NCBI GenBank assembly: GCA_947311845.1
Contig: CAMZMU010000089.1
Coordinates: forward strand, 26,511,431-26,575,430
Direction: 5' to 3'
Source of the DNA: Poa pratensis
Taxonomy: Eukaryota > Streptophyta > Magnoliopsida > Poales > Poaceae
Length of the DNA: 64,000 nucleotides
Shown here: one piece after another, positions 23,869 through 34,321 of the stretch
How positions within the stretch are numbered: the first letter of the stretch is position 1
How the letters are laid out: every line of letters begins with the position of its first letter
Position numbers and translations under genes: made by a program
The notes under the pieces: generated by a model
What the model was told of the DNA's origin: nothing
Database searches by the model: none
What the model saw: only the letters and a program-made list of their open reading frames with translations

Positions 23869-25392
23869 TCAAACATCCTCCTCTCCCGGGTCTGCCGTTG
23901 TCATTCCCCTGCACGCCCACAAATGCTCCATTAGATCAGTTTGGAGTTCATGCTGAGTATTTTCATCACGAATCTCCATATGCATTGCGAGATAATCAGC
24001 GAAATCTGCTGGTACGTCGTGATCAACATCGGCGAGAGGACCCTGAAAGTTAAATGGCATATGATCCTGCACTGGATTAGCGCGTTCACTCTCGATGATC
24101 ATGTTGTGCAGGATCACACACGCATTCATCACCTCCCACATCTGGTCATTCGACCATGTCAGAGCAGGGTACCGAACGATAACAAACCTTTGCTGGAGCA
24201 CTCCAAATGCCCGCTCGACATCCTTCCTAGCAGTGGCGGAGCTTCAGCATCATTGAAGGAGGGGCCAAAAGAAATTAGATGACGGTTGAGGGGGCCATTT
24301 TGAAATATTTTTTTTGTTTTGTATGGTAAAAATGCTAAATACATAGTACTACTATGCAAATTTTGATTTAGTTGGGGGGGCCATGGCCCATGTTGGCCTC
24401 CACTAAGCTACGCCTGTGCTTCCTAGCACTCTCTTGTTCGCCGGCAAAATGACAAGCTTTGTTGCTGCGAGGGCTGGAGATGCTCTTCACAAACGTTGCC
24501 CACCTTGGATAGATGCCATCGGCTAGGTAGTACTCTTTGTTGTACTGATGGCCATTGATCTCATAGTTGACTGGTGGAGCATGGCCTTCAACGAGCTTCA
24601 CGAACACAGGAGAGCGCTGCAACACGTTGATGTCATTGTGTGATCCTGCCATGCCGAAAAAAGCGTGCCAAATCAATAGTTCATGATCAGCCACTGCTTC
24701 AAGTACCACACTGCAATATCCTTTGTACAATTCTTTCCAACCAAATGGATAGTTCTTCCAGCTCCAATGCATGCAGTCTATACTTCCAAGCATCCAGAAA
24801 ATCCTCTTGCCGCATTCTCTTCCATGATCCAAGCTGTTTCTTCTTCATTTGGTCCTTTCAAATAGTGCGTGCCAAACACAGCAACCACCGCCCTGCAGAA
24901 GCTGTACATCGACTTGATGGCTATGGACTCTGACATGCATAGATAGTCATCTACAACATCTGCAGGTGCTCCATATGCAAGCATTCTCATGGCAGCGGTG
25001 CACTTCTGGATGGATGAGAAACCAACCATTCCCACGGCGTCCTTCTTCAACTTGAACCATGTATCGTACTCCCTCACAGCATGCACAATGTCGTTGAACA
25101 AGCCACGGTTCATCCGAAAGCGTCGACGGAAATCCTTGGCGGTGCATACTGGAACATCGGCAAAGTAATCGGAGACTAGCATGCAATGTCCTTCCATTCT
25201 CTGCCTCGGCTTGGTCTTGTTCCTCCCGTACGACGAGCCTCCCCGTTTGGGTGCGGCAGCGGCGGCCTCGTCAGCTTGAAGCTGTTGAAGACAGCCGAGG
25301 ATCGCTATATTCTCGTCTTCCTCCTCAGCGATGGCGGCTTCTTCTTCCAACAACATCGCGGCCATCAACTCGTCGTCGCTATCCATCTGCAA
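23869..25392 (-). pseudogene. ALP1-like/Harbinger nuclease (DDE transposase), interrupted
   Basis: It begins at the minus-strand ATG at 25392 with an acidic leader, then DYFADVPVCTAKDFRRRFRM and MRMLAYGAPADVVDDYLCM. The frame breaks near 24800 and continues as FWMLGSIDCMHWSWKNYPFG (first catalytic Asp), then FFGMAGSHNDINVLQRSPVF and YYLADGIYPRWATFVK (second Asp). The third block, [20 protein letters not shown] (Glu), lies beyond the MITE at 24231-24418, and the frame then stays open to the stop at 23869. This is the plant ALP1-like/HARBI1 nuclease family derived from Harbinger transposases. One frameshift plus the MITE insertion inactivate it. Confidence 0.9.
24231..24418. mobile_element. hAT-type MITE, 188 bp, inside the Harbinger transposase gene
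   Basis: Termini CAGTGGCGGAGCT and, inverted, CACAGGCGTAGCT (10 of 13 match). A perfect 8-bp duplication, CTTCCTAG, lies at 24223-24230 and 24419-24426, as expected of hAT elements. Removing the element and one duplicate joins ESARK to DVERAFGV in frame, which confirms the boundaries. Confidence 0.93.
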
Positions 25393-25927
25393 TGCAAAGG
25401 GGATCGATCAATCGCCTGATCGCCGGCGCTGGTAAATTTTGTCGAATACAAGGCGTACCAGCAATTCTGTCGAACACCTTGCACGCAAGGCAGGTCGATT
25501 CGGCTTGTGCTGGAGAAGTCGGCCAGCCGGCGCTGGTAACGGCGAAGTGTGAGGGAGGCGCGGCAGCGTCCAGAGGGGTGCGAGACGGGGGAAGGGGGAA
25601 GAGGGGAGGATGCGACGGCGTTCCAAATCGTGGCGACGAGAAAAGGCGGCTGGAACAATGAATCAGACGAGAGGACGCCGAGATATAAATTTCCTGTCTC
25701 GATGACAGGCATGGCCCGCGCATCGGAGGCCGACGTGGAACCGCGTTTCGTTTCGTTTCGTCAGGCGCAGCCCATCGACTCCCCAAGTGGAGGGCGCGGG
25801 ATGGGCATGCCGGACCAAAAAACAGGCCGCGCCGGACCAAAAACGCATTTGGGCGCCGCGAGTGGGTGCCGATTTTGGTCCGGCACGCCCCAAATATCTT
25901 TGGGCGCCCCGAGTGGAGATGCTCTCA

Positions 25928-26413
25928 GCTTGCAATGTGCTAGTCGGGCCAATAGGCAATAGCGATTATTTACTTGAGCAACTTTATTAGTTATATAACA
26001 TGTTACACAATATAACGAATTTGTTCAAAAATTGGTTGAACAAAATTGTTAAAAAGATCAAAGGTCAAACCCGGAAGGAAGTTTGTGCTTTATTATGAAC
26101 TATGTGGTGTGTTCGTAATGACTTGTATTTAACGAAACAAGAGCTCCTTTTTTATGCAGGTTACTCCTTTGGCTTCAAATTGGATTATTCGTGATCTAAT
26201 TTCCAACCCAAGGACAGACAAAGTCATATAAACTTTGGGTGCAAACGATTGCCACCTCGTTACTTGTTTGAAGAATCACATGTTAAAGCAAGTTTCTACA
26301 TGATGTGTACTTTTTGATGGTTGATTCATGTTCAACCCTATGTGATCCATAAGCTGTAACTCGGGTTGAAATAAATAGATCTCGTATGCATAGGCCTGAC
26401 ATCTCCCCTTTTT
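25928..26413. other. intergenic AT-rich DNA, nothing recognised
   Basis: Spacer between the Harbinger element and the retroposon; no gene-like frame. Confidence 0.45.
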
Positions 26414-26430
26414 GAAAAGAAATAAGATGT

Positions 26431-27097
26431 AGAATTGTGGCAGAGAGCTTGGACCTCATCTCCTTTCCCCATCTACAGTAAAAGGAGGCGATTTTTGGGG
26501 CGAACTCGTGCGACCAGCTCACCGTCGGCGATTCGTCGGATTCCCCGCCCTCCGGTGGCCGCTCCGGCGGCGGGAGGACGGGGAATCAACGGATCCCGGC
26601 GTGTATATAGCCTAGGTGTGCGTGGGTGGCTTGCCGGCGGCGCTGGGGTAGTGGCGGCGTGGTCGGGGTTGCTTTTGTCGGCGGTGGTCCACTCCTCTGC
26701 TCTGCGGGGTCCGGTGGAGCTCCTTGGCAGTTCTGCCGCCTTCAGCGCGTTCGCCGCTCCTCGGGGCCGCGGCGTGCTTTCCCTCAAGCCGGCGTTCGTG
26801 ATGGCGGGGCCGGTTCTTGAAAATCTCCGTGGAGATGTCGTTGACCGAGTTGGCGCCGGTCGTGGTGCAGGATGAAGGCGCTTGGGTGCCGAGTGCTGTC
26901 GACTTCCTGGCCGCCGGAGGACTCCTCCCAGTCCAAGGTTTCATGGAGGAGAAGGCGGCAGGTTCCGCCGGCAGAACGTGTTGCGCGACGAAGAAGACGC
27001 CGGAGCTCAGAAGGACCTACTTGTAATTTGCTTTGTTTTCTGGGTTTATCTGTAAGATGCTCGGCTGATGTAATCTTCACTTCGCAAAAAAAGAAAA
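26431..27097 (+). mobile_element. retroposon with poly(A)-like tail and 17-bp target duplication
   Basis: The 17-mer GAAAAGAAATAAGATGT occurs immediately before (26414-26430) and after (27098-27114) the block, a perfect target-site duplication. The 3' end is A-rich (TTCGC then AAAAAAAGAAAA), as for LINE-machinery products. The ~670-bp body is GC-rich and shows no reverse transcriptase domain; overlapping frames on both strands (up to 146 aa) look like chance frames. It is a 5'-truncated LINE, a long SINE-like element or a retrotransposed transcript. Confidence 0.88.
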
Positions 27098-27114
27098 GAA
27101 AAGAAATAAGATGT

Positions 27115-28214
27115 TACTCAAGATCAAAGGAACCGAAACATAAAGATCATTGATAAACTATATCAAAGCAACCTGTGTCCTTATTGAACACATGTTGACT
27201 CAAAAATCTGAAGTACGAATTCGTTGGACTCACATCAACAGTGGCGTGCGTGTGACCATATTCCTTCTTGAAGGTTATTTTTATAGGAGTAGTGAACTTT
27301 TCTTTGTCTGGTCAAATGTGGAGGTTCGCGAGGTTAATCTTTTTTCATGGCTTCGAACTTAACTTTGTTTTTTGTAGCCAAGTTCTTCAGCGTTGATGCT
27401 TGGCTTCGCTAAATATTGTTGAATAGTCAATAACATATGGTTTTTTTTTTTTTGAGAGGAATCAATAACATATGGTTGTGTGCATCAATTGATCCAGAGA
27501 GACCCGGGTCATCCTCCTTTTCAAGGAAAAAAAATGACTCTGAAAAAAATGGCCCACGTAAAGAACTGCCGGATTCGGTCCCTTGTACGACTGCTCCAAG
27601 CTTGAGGCCCATATAGCCACATTTCTTAGTGAAAAATCAACAATTTGGCAAACCTTCTAGTGGGCTTTATCGACCCTACGAAAGCTCGTCCAACCTTAGT
27701 CTGCTGGTCTCGCTAGTGGTATCCCTCATCCGAACTAGTTTCGGTCCAGGTAAGGATTTTTGCTCTGCTCCATGCTCTGTTTTCTGCTCTGACGAGACGA
27801 GGACCTCCATTGACTGATTGGCCTATCTATCATTCGCTCGGTTTTGAATTCGTATGCGTGACTACCGCACAAACATGAATCTGATCGTCGACATACCCGT
27901 TCTACTACTGGCAGCAAGAACAATACTGTAATGAACTACTGCAATTCTCTGAAACCAAGCACTGCAACTGTCTGAAACCAAGTCTGTACTTCAACACAAT
28001 ACTCGCACTGCATGCAGAACATGTTCTACGATCGACCCGTTTCTTAATCTAATCCATCGCATACTAGTAAGAGAGCAGGCCAATACCGCTAAAGTTCTTC
28101 CCCATATAATCCTGAACTACATACTAACAGGAAGGAAAGACGAACAGTTCGGGACAGTGCAGAGCAGGAGCAGTAAAGTATATGGACATTCGATCTATCT
28201 CATCGCCGGTCGAT
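27115..28214. other. intergenic DNA and probable 3' UTR of the permease gene
   Basis: AT-rich spacer. A short ATAACATATGGTT block occurs twice (27431 and 27466) around a T run. The last few hundred bases before 28215 would hold the 3' UTR of the minus-strand permease gene, but no clear poly(A) signal was identified. Confidence 0.4.
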
Positions 28215-31200
28215 CTACGACTTGGTCTTGAACGGCGTGTAGGTCTTGAGCGCGTCGCGGACTCCCTGGATGGACGCGACGCAGGCGGCGGCGGTGATGA
28301 GGAAGCAGACGAAGCTGAGGCTCTGCAGCGCCGCCCACTTGGTGCTGAACCGTGGGATCTGCCGCTGCCGGATGTACATCTCCACGGGGAAGAACACGGT
28401 GAGCGGCCAGAAGGCGATGCTGCCCAGGAACCCCAGGATGCTGTTGAAGAAGGGCATCAGCATCGCCAGCAGCGTGATCAGCGCCACGAACGCCGTCCGC
28501 CACACAAGCCGGAACACGACCGCCGCACGGCCACGGGCCAGCCCCGGGTACCGCCGCACCGCGCCGCCCTCCACAGCCGCGAACAGGGGCTAGCAGAACA
28601 CCTGGAACCCGCCGACGAGGTGGATCACGATGCACACGTTGGCGAAGTCCACCAGCCAGTAGGGCTCGTAGAAGCCGAACCCGGTCAGGATGTTGCCGTT
28701 GGCGGCGTTGCCGAACGCCGAGTAACCCAGGCAGCCGCACAGCATGTAGAACGCCGTCGTTGTCGAGATGCCCATCATCGCAGCCCGCCGCATCGTTTTG
28801 TTCTCCCCCGGAGGTGACGCCAGCGTGTCCTGCATGCATGCAATGCGCGCGCCGATCAGCACCACCCTCAACGCAAGCCAGGTCTACTTCATAATTCGAA
28901 TATCTTCTTAGGTACTACTAGAGTTTACTGATCTCACCTGGATTTCGATGAGGATGATGGAGTAGGCGTAGGCGAAGGCGACGTTGCCGAGGGCCTGGCA
29001 CGTCATCCACACCTTCTGCAACGCATCGAGGTCGACACCGACTTCTGTGCCGGTGAGGGACGTCTTCCCCGTGGGTCCCGAGATGGTCTGCGCGAGGGAG
29101 AGGCCGACGGCGATGGTGGCGTAGGAGAAGGACATGATGGCGGCGACCATGGAGAGCCAGGAGAGCTTGTGGAAGTTGGGCACCTGGGAGAAGATGATCT
29201 GCACCACCCCGAACGCGATGATGTAGGAGCTCAGGTACTGGCTGCAGTCCGCCTTGTGCCCCAGCTTGTGGAAGCAGTTGGACTTCTTCAGAGCGCTGCA
29301 TGCATGCCAGGATGGGTATGTATGTGTCAGTCGACTTCCAGGCATATATGTTCATTCAGTTTCAGGTAGGGAAATCGATGAGACTTACGCGGCACTGATG
29401 GAGGCGGTGATGGTGTAGCCGATGCCTGTGCCGAACATGTTGACGTACTGGCAGAAGCCGCAGAACCAGACGTGCCAGCCGCCTGCACACACGCGCGAGC
29501 ATCAGTTCTGCAGCTTGTACACTATGATCGATGAGGTGAGTGTGTAAATCGAGCTGAGTGAGTACCTAGGTAGGACCGGACGGCCTCGGTGTAGGTGTAG
29601 TTGCGCTTGCCGGTGACGGGGTCGCCGATACGATAGCAGTCGGCGAGGAGGCCGCAGGTGTAGAAGGTGACGGCGGCGAAGAGCACCAGGGACAGCGGCC
29701 CGGCCACCCACCCGAGCTGCGCCATGGCCCATGCCAGCGACAGCACGCCGGATCCGATCACCGCCGTTATGATATGTGCCGTAGCCGTCCATACAGTTCC
29801 TGTGACATACGAACATAAGGCAAAACGCAGTTCATCAGATTTTTCGAACTACTTGATGGTTTAAATTCCAAAAAGTATGGCCAGCTCTGTTTGCAATTTA
29901 TATTATTTCTTTCCCATCAATTTTTTTTTCCTATTAGTATTTGTTCTGGCAATTGAATTTTTTCGAACAATTTTTTTGAGCAACTCCTAAGCCAAACAAA
30001 ATCTCTAACGAGCTTCTATAAGAAGAAGAAAACTCGACTACCACCCTAATCCTTCACCGGTTATACCACACACGTGGAATGTTCAAGAATGATGAGGAGT
30101 TCCTTCCATCATCTTACAGTTCTCCTGTTGGCTGATTGATACCTAGAAGCTCAACACAATATCGCAGTGCCTTTTTGGGCCATCAGCCTATATGCAAACA
30201 AAACTGTCGCTCTTATGTGACGCGTACATCAAAACCGATGCATAACAGAATCACAAGAGATGTACGGATGCTAGAAAAACAAGGCAATGAAATATAGAAC
30301 TTTCGGTGATCGCAATTGCAGAGGGCAGAGTTGGCAACATGCCCTTACTCGGTAGCACTAGGCAGCAGTAGCATCTACTGGAAAGCTACGGGAAACCATC
30401 AGAAAATATCACATGATATATATAGGTTCAATCAAAGGTATGGAGCCTCTGCCGCATTTGGCAACATTCATTCATGGCGCTCTACCTCGGCTGCCTACGC
30501 TTCCATGGCGACCGTTCTTTTGTTCCTGGGAACTCTTTAACCTGTGCCTATCTGATGAGGCACGTTTAGGAAGGCGTGCCGGTTCCATGGAGAAAAAACC
30601 CATTGATTGGACCGCTATTGGCGTACGGCGTTTCGTGGTGGTGGAGCTAGATGCATGTAGCTCTTGTCAAAATATCTCAACATACGTCGATCGAACACTA
30701 TGGCCATCTGGAACTTCTTCTGAAGAACAATCTAGAAGAGCAAAGGGTTTGTCTGTAATGAAACAAATCCATATTTTGTCTTTCTCTGTCCCCGAAAAAC
30801 TTATGCTCGATATAGGAGAGTATTTTTGTATTGTAACATACGCACTTTCGACTCGTCGTAGGACTCAACATGGTTAGGACAGAGTGAGCCACACGGTCAT
30901 TACTAGCATTGCTCTATAGAATGTTCCATGATACCAAGTACTGTACCAAGTGAAGAGCTATAAGAACTTGACTCACATCGCGCGACGCAGCATCCGTTTA
31001 GACAAGAAAACAGTGCTTGTGATATTCCGACAGCCAAGCACGTGGAGTATAGGTGGGTGGAGGCCTTTGGGGAGTTACCAAAGGTCAAGAACAAAGGGAA
31101 AGCCATCGAGCATGTCTTGAATGAAATGATGCGACATTATCTGCAGACGTACAAGAAGCAGCACACGGCACAGGTGGCTGAGGCGATTCGCGCCTTAGTT

Positions 31201-32557
31201 CAAGTCAATGCTTGATCTCTTATGTTTGAAGGGTGTGCACAGCGGTGCATCGATAGTGGTGAGAGATCGTTTGTGTTTGGAAAGTTTGTCTTTGTTATGT
31301 ACGAGGTGTGCCTTGTGAGCTTGGGTCTAGGTGCCCTTGTTTCAGGCACATACCACATTCCATAAGTTCTAGTGCGTGTTTTTTGTAGATTCCCGTAAAT
31401 TAACCGTGCGATGTATGATTTTTTTTCCAATTGCACTTATTATCTGGACCAACTCTCTTCTTCTATAATGCAATTGCGGGAGCTTCCCGACGAGGTTTTG
31501 TCAACCAAAAAAAAATCCTAGAAGAGACAGCCATGTCAAGAAGATAGAGTATCATGCAGTGCCACACAATCAAAAGAATGAATGGTGCAGATTGCAATTA
31601 AGAGAAATGATTCTAGTCCTATATTATGATATAGCACTATATCTACATCTTTGTATTAGGAAAAATGAAGTGGCAGTACCATGTGTGAATCGGAGCACTT
31701 CCCACTCAAACTAGGTATTCTTAATGAACGTTTGTCCGTTTCACTGATAAACAGGCCCTTCATGGTAGGCATTTACACAAATGAACAGTTATCCATTCTA
31801 CAAAAAACAAATATAGTGTATAGGAAATAACACGAGAGAGAATCGCGAATTAATACGTCTATACTGTGCTTCCATATATGCATCAGATCGCCAGAGATAC
31901 CCAGCGATCCTTTCCTATTAAATCTACACATGTGTTTCTCTCTACTAAAAGATTCGAAATATTCGATCCATGCATGAATCTACATATGTGACCGGAATCA
32001 TCAAGGGGAAAACATTGGCAAGATTCCAGGCCGCAATTAATGGAGCACAAAAATGGATAATGCATGCACAGGCCCTCTCTATGGCATGCAGCAGGCAGCA
32101 GCTGCTGGACGGTGGAAGGCATTCAATTTACCAGCGGTGAATACTCCCAAAAATGGCCTACTACAACCAAAAACGAGTATGCATGGTATAGGCTGGATTT
32201 AATTCGTGGGAATTCGCATCAGAGGCCATTAATGCCGTCGTATATACGCGTCTACGGTCTACATACGGCGCCTATCTTCACGGCTCTCCGGTTCACGAAG
32301 CGCGCCTCGGTTTCCCCCTTTCATTCAATCGATCAGGAATGTTGAATCTATCCCGGCACCAACGTCGATGGATCACCGGCCGGAAACCAAACCGATCGAT
32401 CGATCACGCAGCACGTAGGAGGGAGAAGCAAAGCAATCAGGAGTAGGGATGGATGGGTGATGGTTGTGGAAGCACCTGTCCTTTTCTCCTTGCCGTCATC
32501 GTCGACGTCGCCGTTGCAGCGGGGAAGGTACGCCTGGCGGCCGCCGTCTATGTCCAT
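28215..32557 (-). pseudogene. amino acid permease (AAP type, AAAP family), five exons, one nonsense codon
   Basis: Minus-strand exons: 32557-32476, 29799-29566, 29482-29389, 29295-28938, 28829-28215. The introns are GT-AG and the phases join. The sum is 1383 nt (460 codons plus stop). Exon 1 gives MDIDGGRQAYLPRCNGDVDD and ends in EKRTG. Exon 2 has VIGSGVLSLAWAMAQLGWVA, typical of plant AAPs (proton-coupled amino acid uptake at the plasma membrane). Further marks are CQYVNMFGTGIGYT, AYSIILIEIQ, FGNAANGNILTGFGFYEPYW and the C-terminal MPFFNSILGFLGSIAFWPLT. Length and order fit AAP proteins of about 460-490 aa. Codon 336 is TAG (plus 28590-28592), where the family reads CAG in FQVFCQPLFAAVE. This single C-to-T change would remove about 125 residues, some four membrane segments. 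Everything else is intact, so it is a very recent pseudogene, a null allele or a sequence error. Intron 1 is unusually long (2676 bp). Confidence 0.9.
30964..31215 (+). pseudogene. unrecognised ORF relic inside intron 1 of the permease gene
   Basis: An open stretch of 84 codons without a suitable start, opposite to the permease, ends in TGA at 31213. Its last part (WVEAFGELPKVKNKGKAIEH and NEMMRHYLQTYKKQHTAQVA) looks like real protein sequence with a helical, charged C terminus. I do not recognise the family. It may be a gene fragment carried in by a transposon; an A run at about 31507-31515 further on could be a retroposon tail, but no duplication was found. Confidence 0.3.
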
Positions 32558-32800
32558 GGCTCGGCGCGCCTCCGCTCCGCCACCCTCCTCCCACGCAATG
32601 CTGTCGCCTCACTCCTTCCTGATCTTTCTCTCTCTGAGTTCTAGCTGTCTCGTGTGTGGTATCTGGTATGTGGGAGTGATAATTGTTTGTGGTTCCCTCT
32701 CCGCCCGCCCCCTTGCAGCTTGCTCTCCTCCAATGGTCGAAGAAGAGGAAGTCGTGGTGGTGTGGTTGGGAGAGGGAATAGGAGAGGCCAATGAATTGCC

Positions 32801-32809
32801 ATATATATA
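32801..32809 (-). promoter_or_regulatory. candidate TATA box of the permease gene
   Basis: On the minus strand the sequence reads CCTATATATATGGC about 245 bp upstream of the permease start codon. Position and orientation suit a plant core promoter with a leader of about 200 bp. The Harbinger element at 33009 begins about 200 bp further upstream. Confidence 0.5.
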
Positions 32810-33008
32810 GGCCGGAGCGGGAGAGTGCCGCGCTCTCTGGCGCGTTGCTATACGTGGAAAGAAAAACAGCGAGGAGATGCGAGTGGAAACGGTAAATAGA
32901 GCGCCGGAAAACACAAGTTGACGCGCCTCTCTGCTATTTCACTCCTGGTCTTTCGCGGTTCAGTACCGGGAGGAGTAGGAGAACGTCTATCTGTTTCTTT
33001 CTTTTTTA

Positions 33009-33963
33009 GAGCATCTCCAACAGACGCGCTTCGGCGCGGCGCGCTATATTTCTTTTGCAGCGCCAAAAAGCCGTTTTTGCGCGCGGGGCGCCGGTTTTGC
33101 TTTTCCAGAAGCGCTATAGTTTAGCGCGCCGAAACGCAGCGCTCCAGCAGACGCCCAAAAAAAGCGCTCCAGAGCCAAATTTTGCAACAAAATAAATACA
33201 AACAACACAAATTTAAACGATTTTAAACTTAGTTCGATAGATTTGACGATTTTTCACCTAATACAAACTACTACAAACTATCTAATAGAAACTACAACTC
33301 TAGAACTCGAAGTCCGAGCAATCCGAGGCGGTGTCGCTGGAGATTTCGTCCTCCAGCGCGCTCCACCGCTCGTCGCCGGCAGGCCAGGTCGCGCGGCCTG
33401 CCGCGAGCTCGGCCTCCGCCTCCCCCTTCGCCAGGCGCCGCGCCTCCCTGTTCTCGCGGCGCTCGGCCTGCCGCTCCGCCTGCTCCGCCGCGGCGGTGCT
33501 CCAGTGCTCCACCTCGAGCTGGTGTTCGCGCGGGTGGCTCCGGTACCAGTCCGCAACCGCGCGCTGGTCCCGCTCCGCGACGAGGCTGAGCATCGCTCGG
33601 CGGCGGTGGAGCCGACGTGAAGGTGCCGTTCGGGCGCGCGCGGACGCCGCGGTAGCCAGATTGGCTTCGGCGGCGCGGCGGCATGGTGGCGGCGGCGCGG
33701 CGCGGGCGGAGGTGGGGAAAAGATTGGAACTATCCAGACGCGCGCGGGAGAGAGAGGTGGTTGCGTGGCGCGTTTGTGTCCAGCGCGCTGGACGCGCGGC
33801 GCTATATATGACGCCGCGCGTGCCGCTTCGTCCAGCGCGCTGGACCGTTTTCCCGCGCGGCGGAAGTTTCCCGCGTCTGCTGGAGAGCGCGAACCGGCAC
33901 CGCGCGCGGGAAACGGCCGGAATTTCGCGCGCGGCGTTTTTGGCGCGTCTGTTGGAGATGCTC
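33009..33963 (-). mobile_element. Harbinger-type element, 955 bp, carrying an AP2/ERF-like ORF
   Basis: Perfect inverted ends GAGCATCTCCAACAGACGCG, with TTA duplicated at 33006-33008 and 33964-33966. The body is very GC-rich (repeated GCGCGC motifs). The only gene-like content is a minus-strand ORF starting like an AP2/ERF domain (33300-33684). No transposase is present, so it depends on another Harbinger element. It sits about 450 bp upstream of the permease start codon. Confidence 0.92.
33300..33684 (-). pseudogene. AP2/ERF-like ORF inside a Harbinger element, decayed
   Basis: From the minus-strand ATG at 33684 the protein starts MPPRRRSQSGYRGVRARPNG, whose SGYRGVRARPNGTF part matches the first strand of an AP2/ERF DNA-binding domain (YRGVR motif). 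The rest of the AP2 domain (the WAAEI-like, RAYDAAA and NF motifs) is absent. After TFTSAPPPP the frame changes, and the second half (33593-33300) reads WYRSHPREHQLEVEHWSTAA, then a basic RQAERRENREARRLAKGEAE stretch, then an acidic end DTASDCSDFEF. An internal deletion with frame change best explains this. AP2-like ORFs of this design (short AP2 start, basic helical part, acidic tail) are, to my recollection, amplified in wheat genomes. Loss of DNA binding is likely. Confidence 0.65.
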
Positions 33964-33992
33964 TTAGTGCGGAGAGGACATCACCCATTTAA

Positions 33993-34321
33993 GAGCATCT
34001 CCGGCGGCATCCCCAAATTATGCCTCACACTATCCGCTTTGGCTGTCGGACATGTCAGGGCAAATGTTAGGAGCGCCCCGGTACCCCAAACAAAAATAAA
34101 AACCGAGAACGGCGCAAAGGATTGAAATTTCATTCAAATTTTGCTATATTTTACAATGAGTTCAAATGAAAATTCAAACGTGATGACGGCCCTAAACCCT
34201 ACTACTACTTGTCGTCCTCCCTGAGCTTGTCCCAGTCGACGATGTTCTCGTCGTCGTCGAGGCAGATGAGGGTGGTGGAGGAGGCCGCCATCTGCATCGA
34301 GGTCGCCATGGCCGCCATCTG
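33993..34321 (-). mobile_element. left end of another Harbinger-type element, right end lost
   Basis: It starts with GAGCATCTCCGGCGGCATCC, the same terminus class as the elements at 23619 and 33009. No matching right end follows; at about 34322 the sequence changes abruptly into a Gypsy fragment. A minus-strand ORF tail (34205-34318) lies inside. Confidence 0.6.
34205..34318 (-). pseudogene. C-terminal fragment of an element-borne ORF
   Basis: The minus-strand frame MAAMATSMQMAASSTTLICL then DDDENIVDWDKLREDDK and TAG. The acidic tail close to the left terminus mirrors the layout of the AP2-like element at 33009, but the family is not recognised. Upstream its frame runs into Gypsy protease sequence, so the longer open frame there is a chimera made by the junction. 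Confidence 0.45.

Larger units (their letters stand above)
23619..25924 (-). mobile_element. PIF/Harbinger-type transposon, 2306 bp, carrying a minus-strand transposase gene
   Basis: Left terminus GACCATCTCCACTCGCGGCG; the right terminus, inverted, reads GAGCATCTCCACTCGGGGCG. TCA is duplicated at 23616-23618 and 25925-25927. GAGCATCTCC ends recur at 33009 and 33993, so three related elements lie in this window. The single gene runs on the minus strand (23869-25392). A 188-bp hAT MITE is inserted inside (24231-24418). The terminal ~550 bp on the right are GC-rich with long chance frames on both strands. Confidence 0.9.

Noticed and set aside
25249..25962. overlapping frames of 98-153 aa on both strands at the right end of the Harbinger element
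   Set aside because: GC-rich terminal region; the frames cross the transposase start and the terminal repeat and have no domains.
28182..28839. plus-strand 211-aa and minus-strand 214-aa frames
   Set aside because: Shadow frames of exon 5 of the amino acid permease, which fits family motifs in another minus-strand frame.
33331..34125. 264-aa plus-strand open frame
   Set aside because: Antisense shadow of the AP2-like ORF in very GC-rich sequence; crosses both Harbinger ends.
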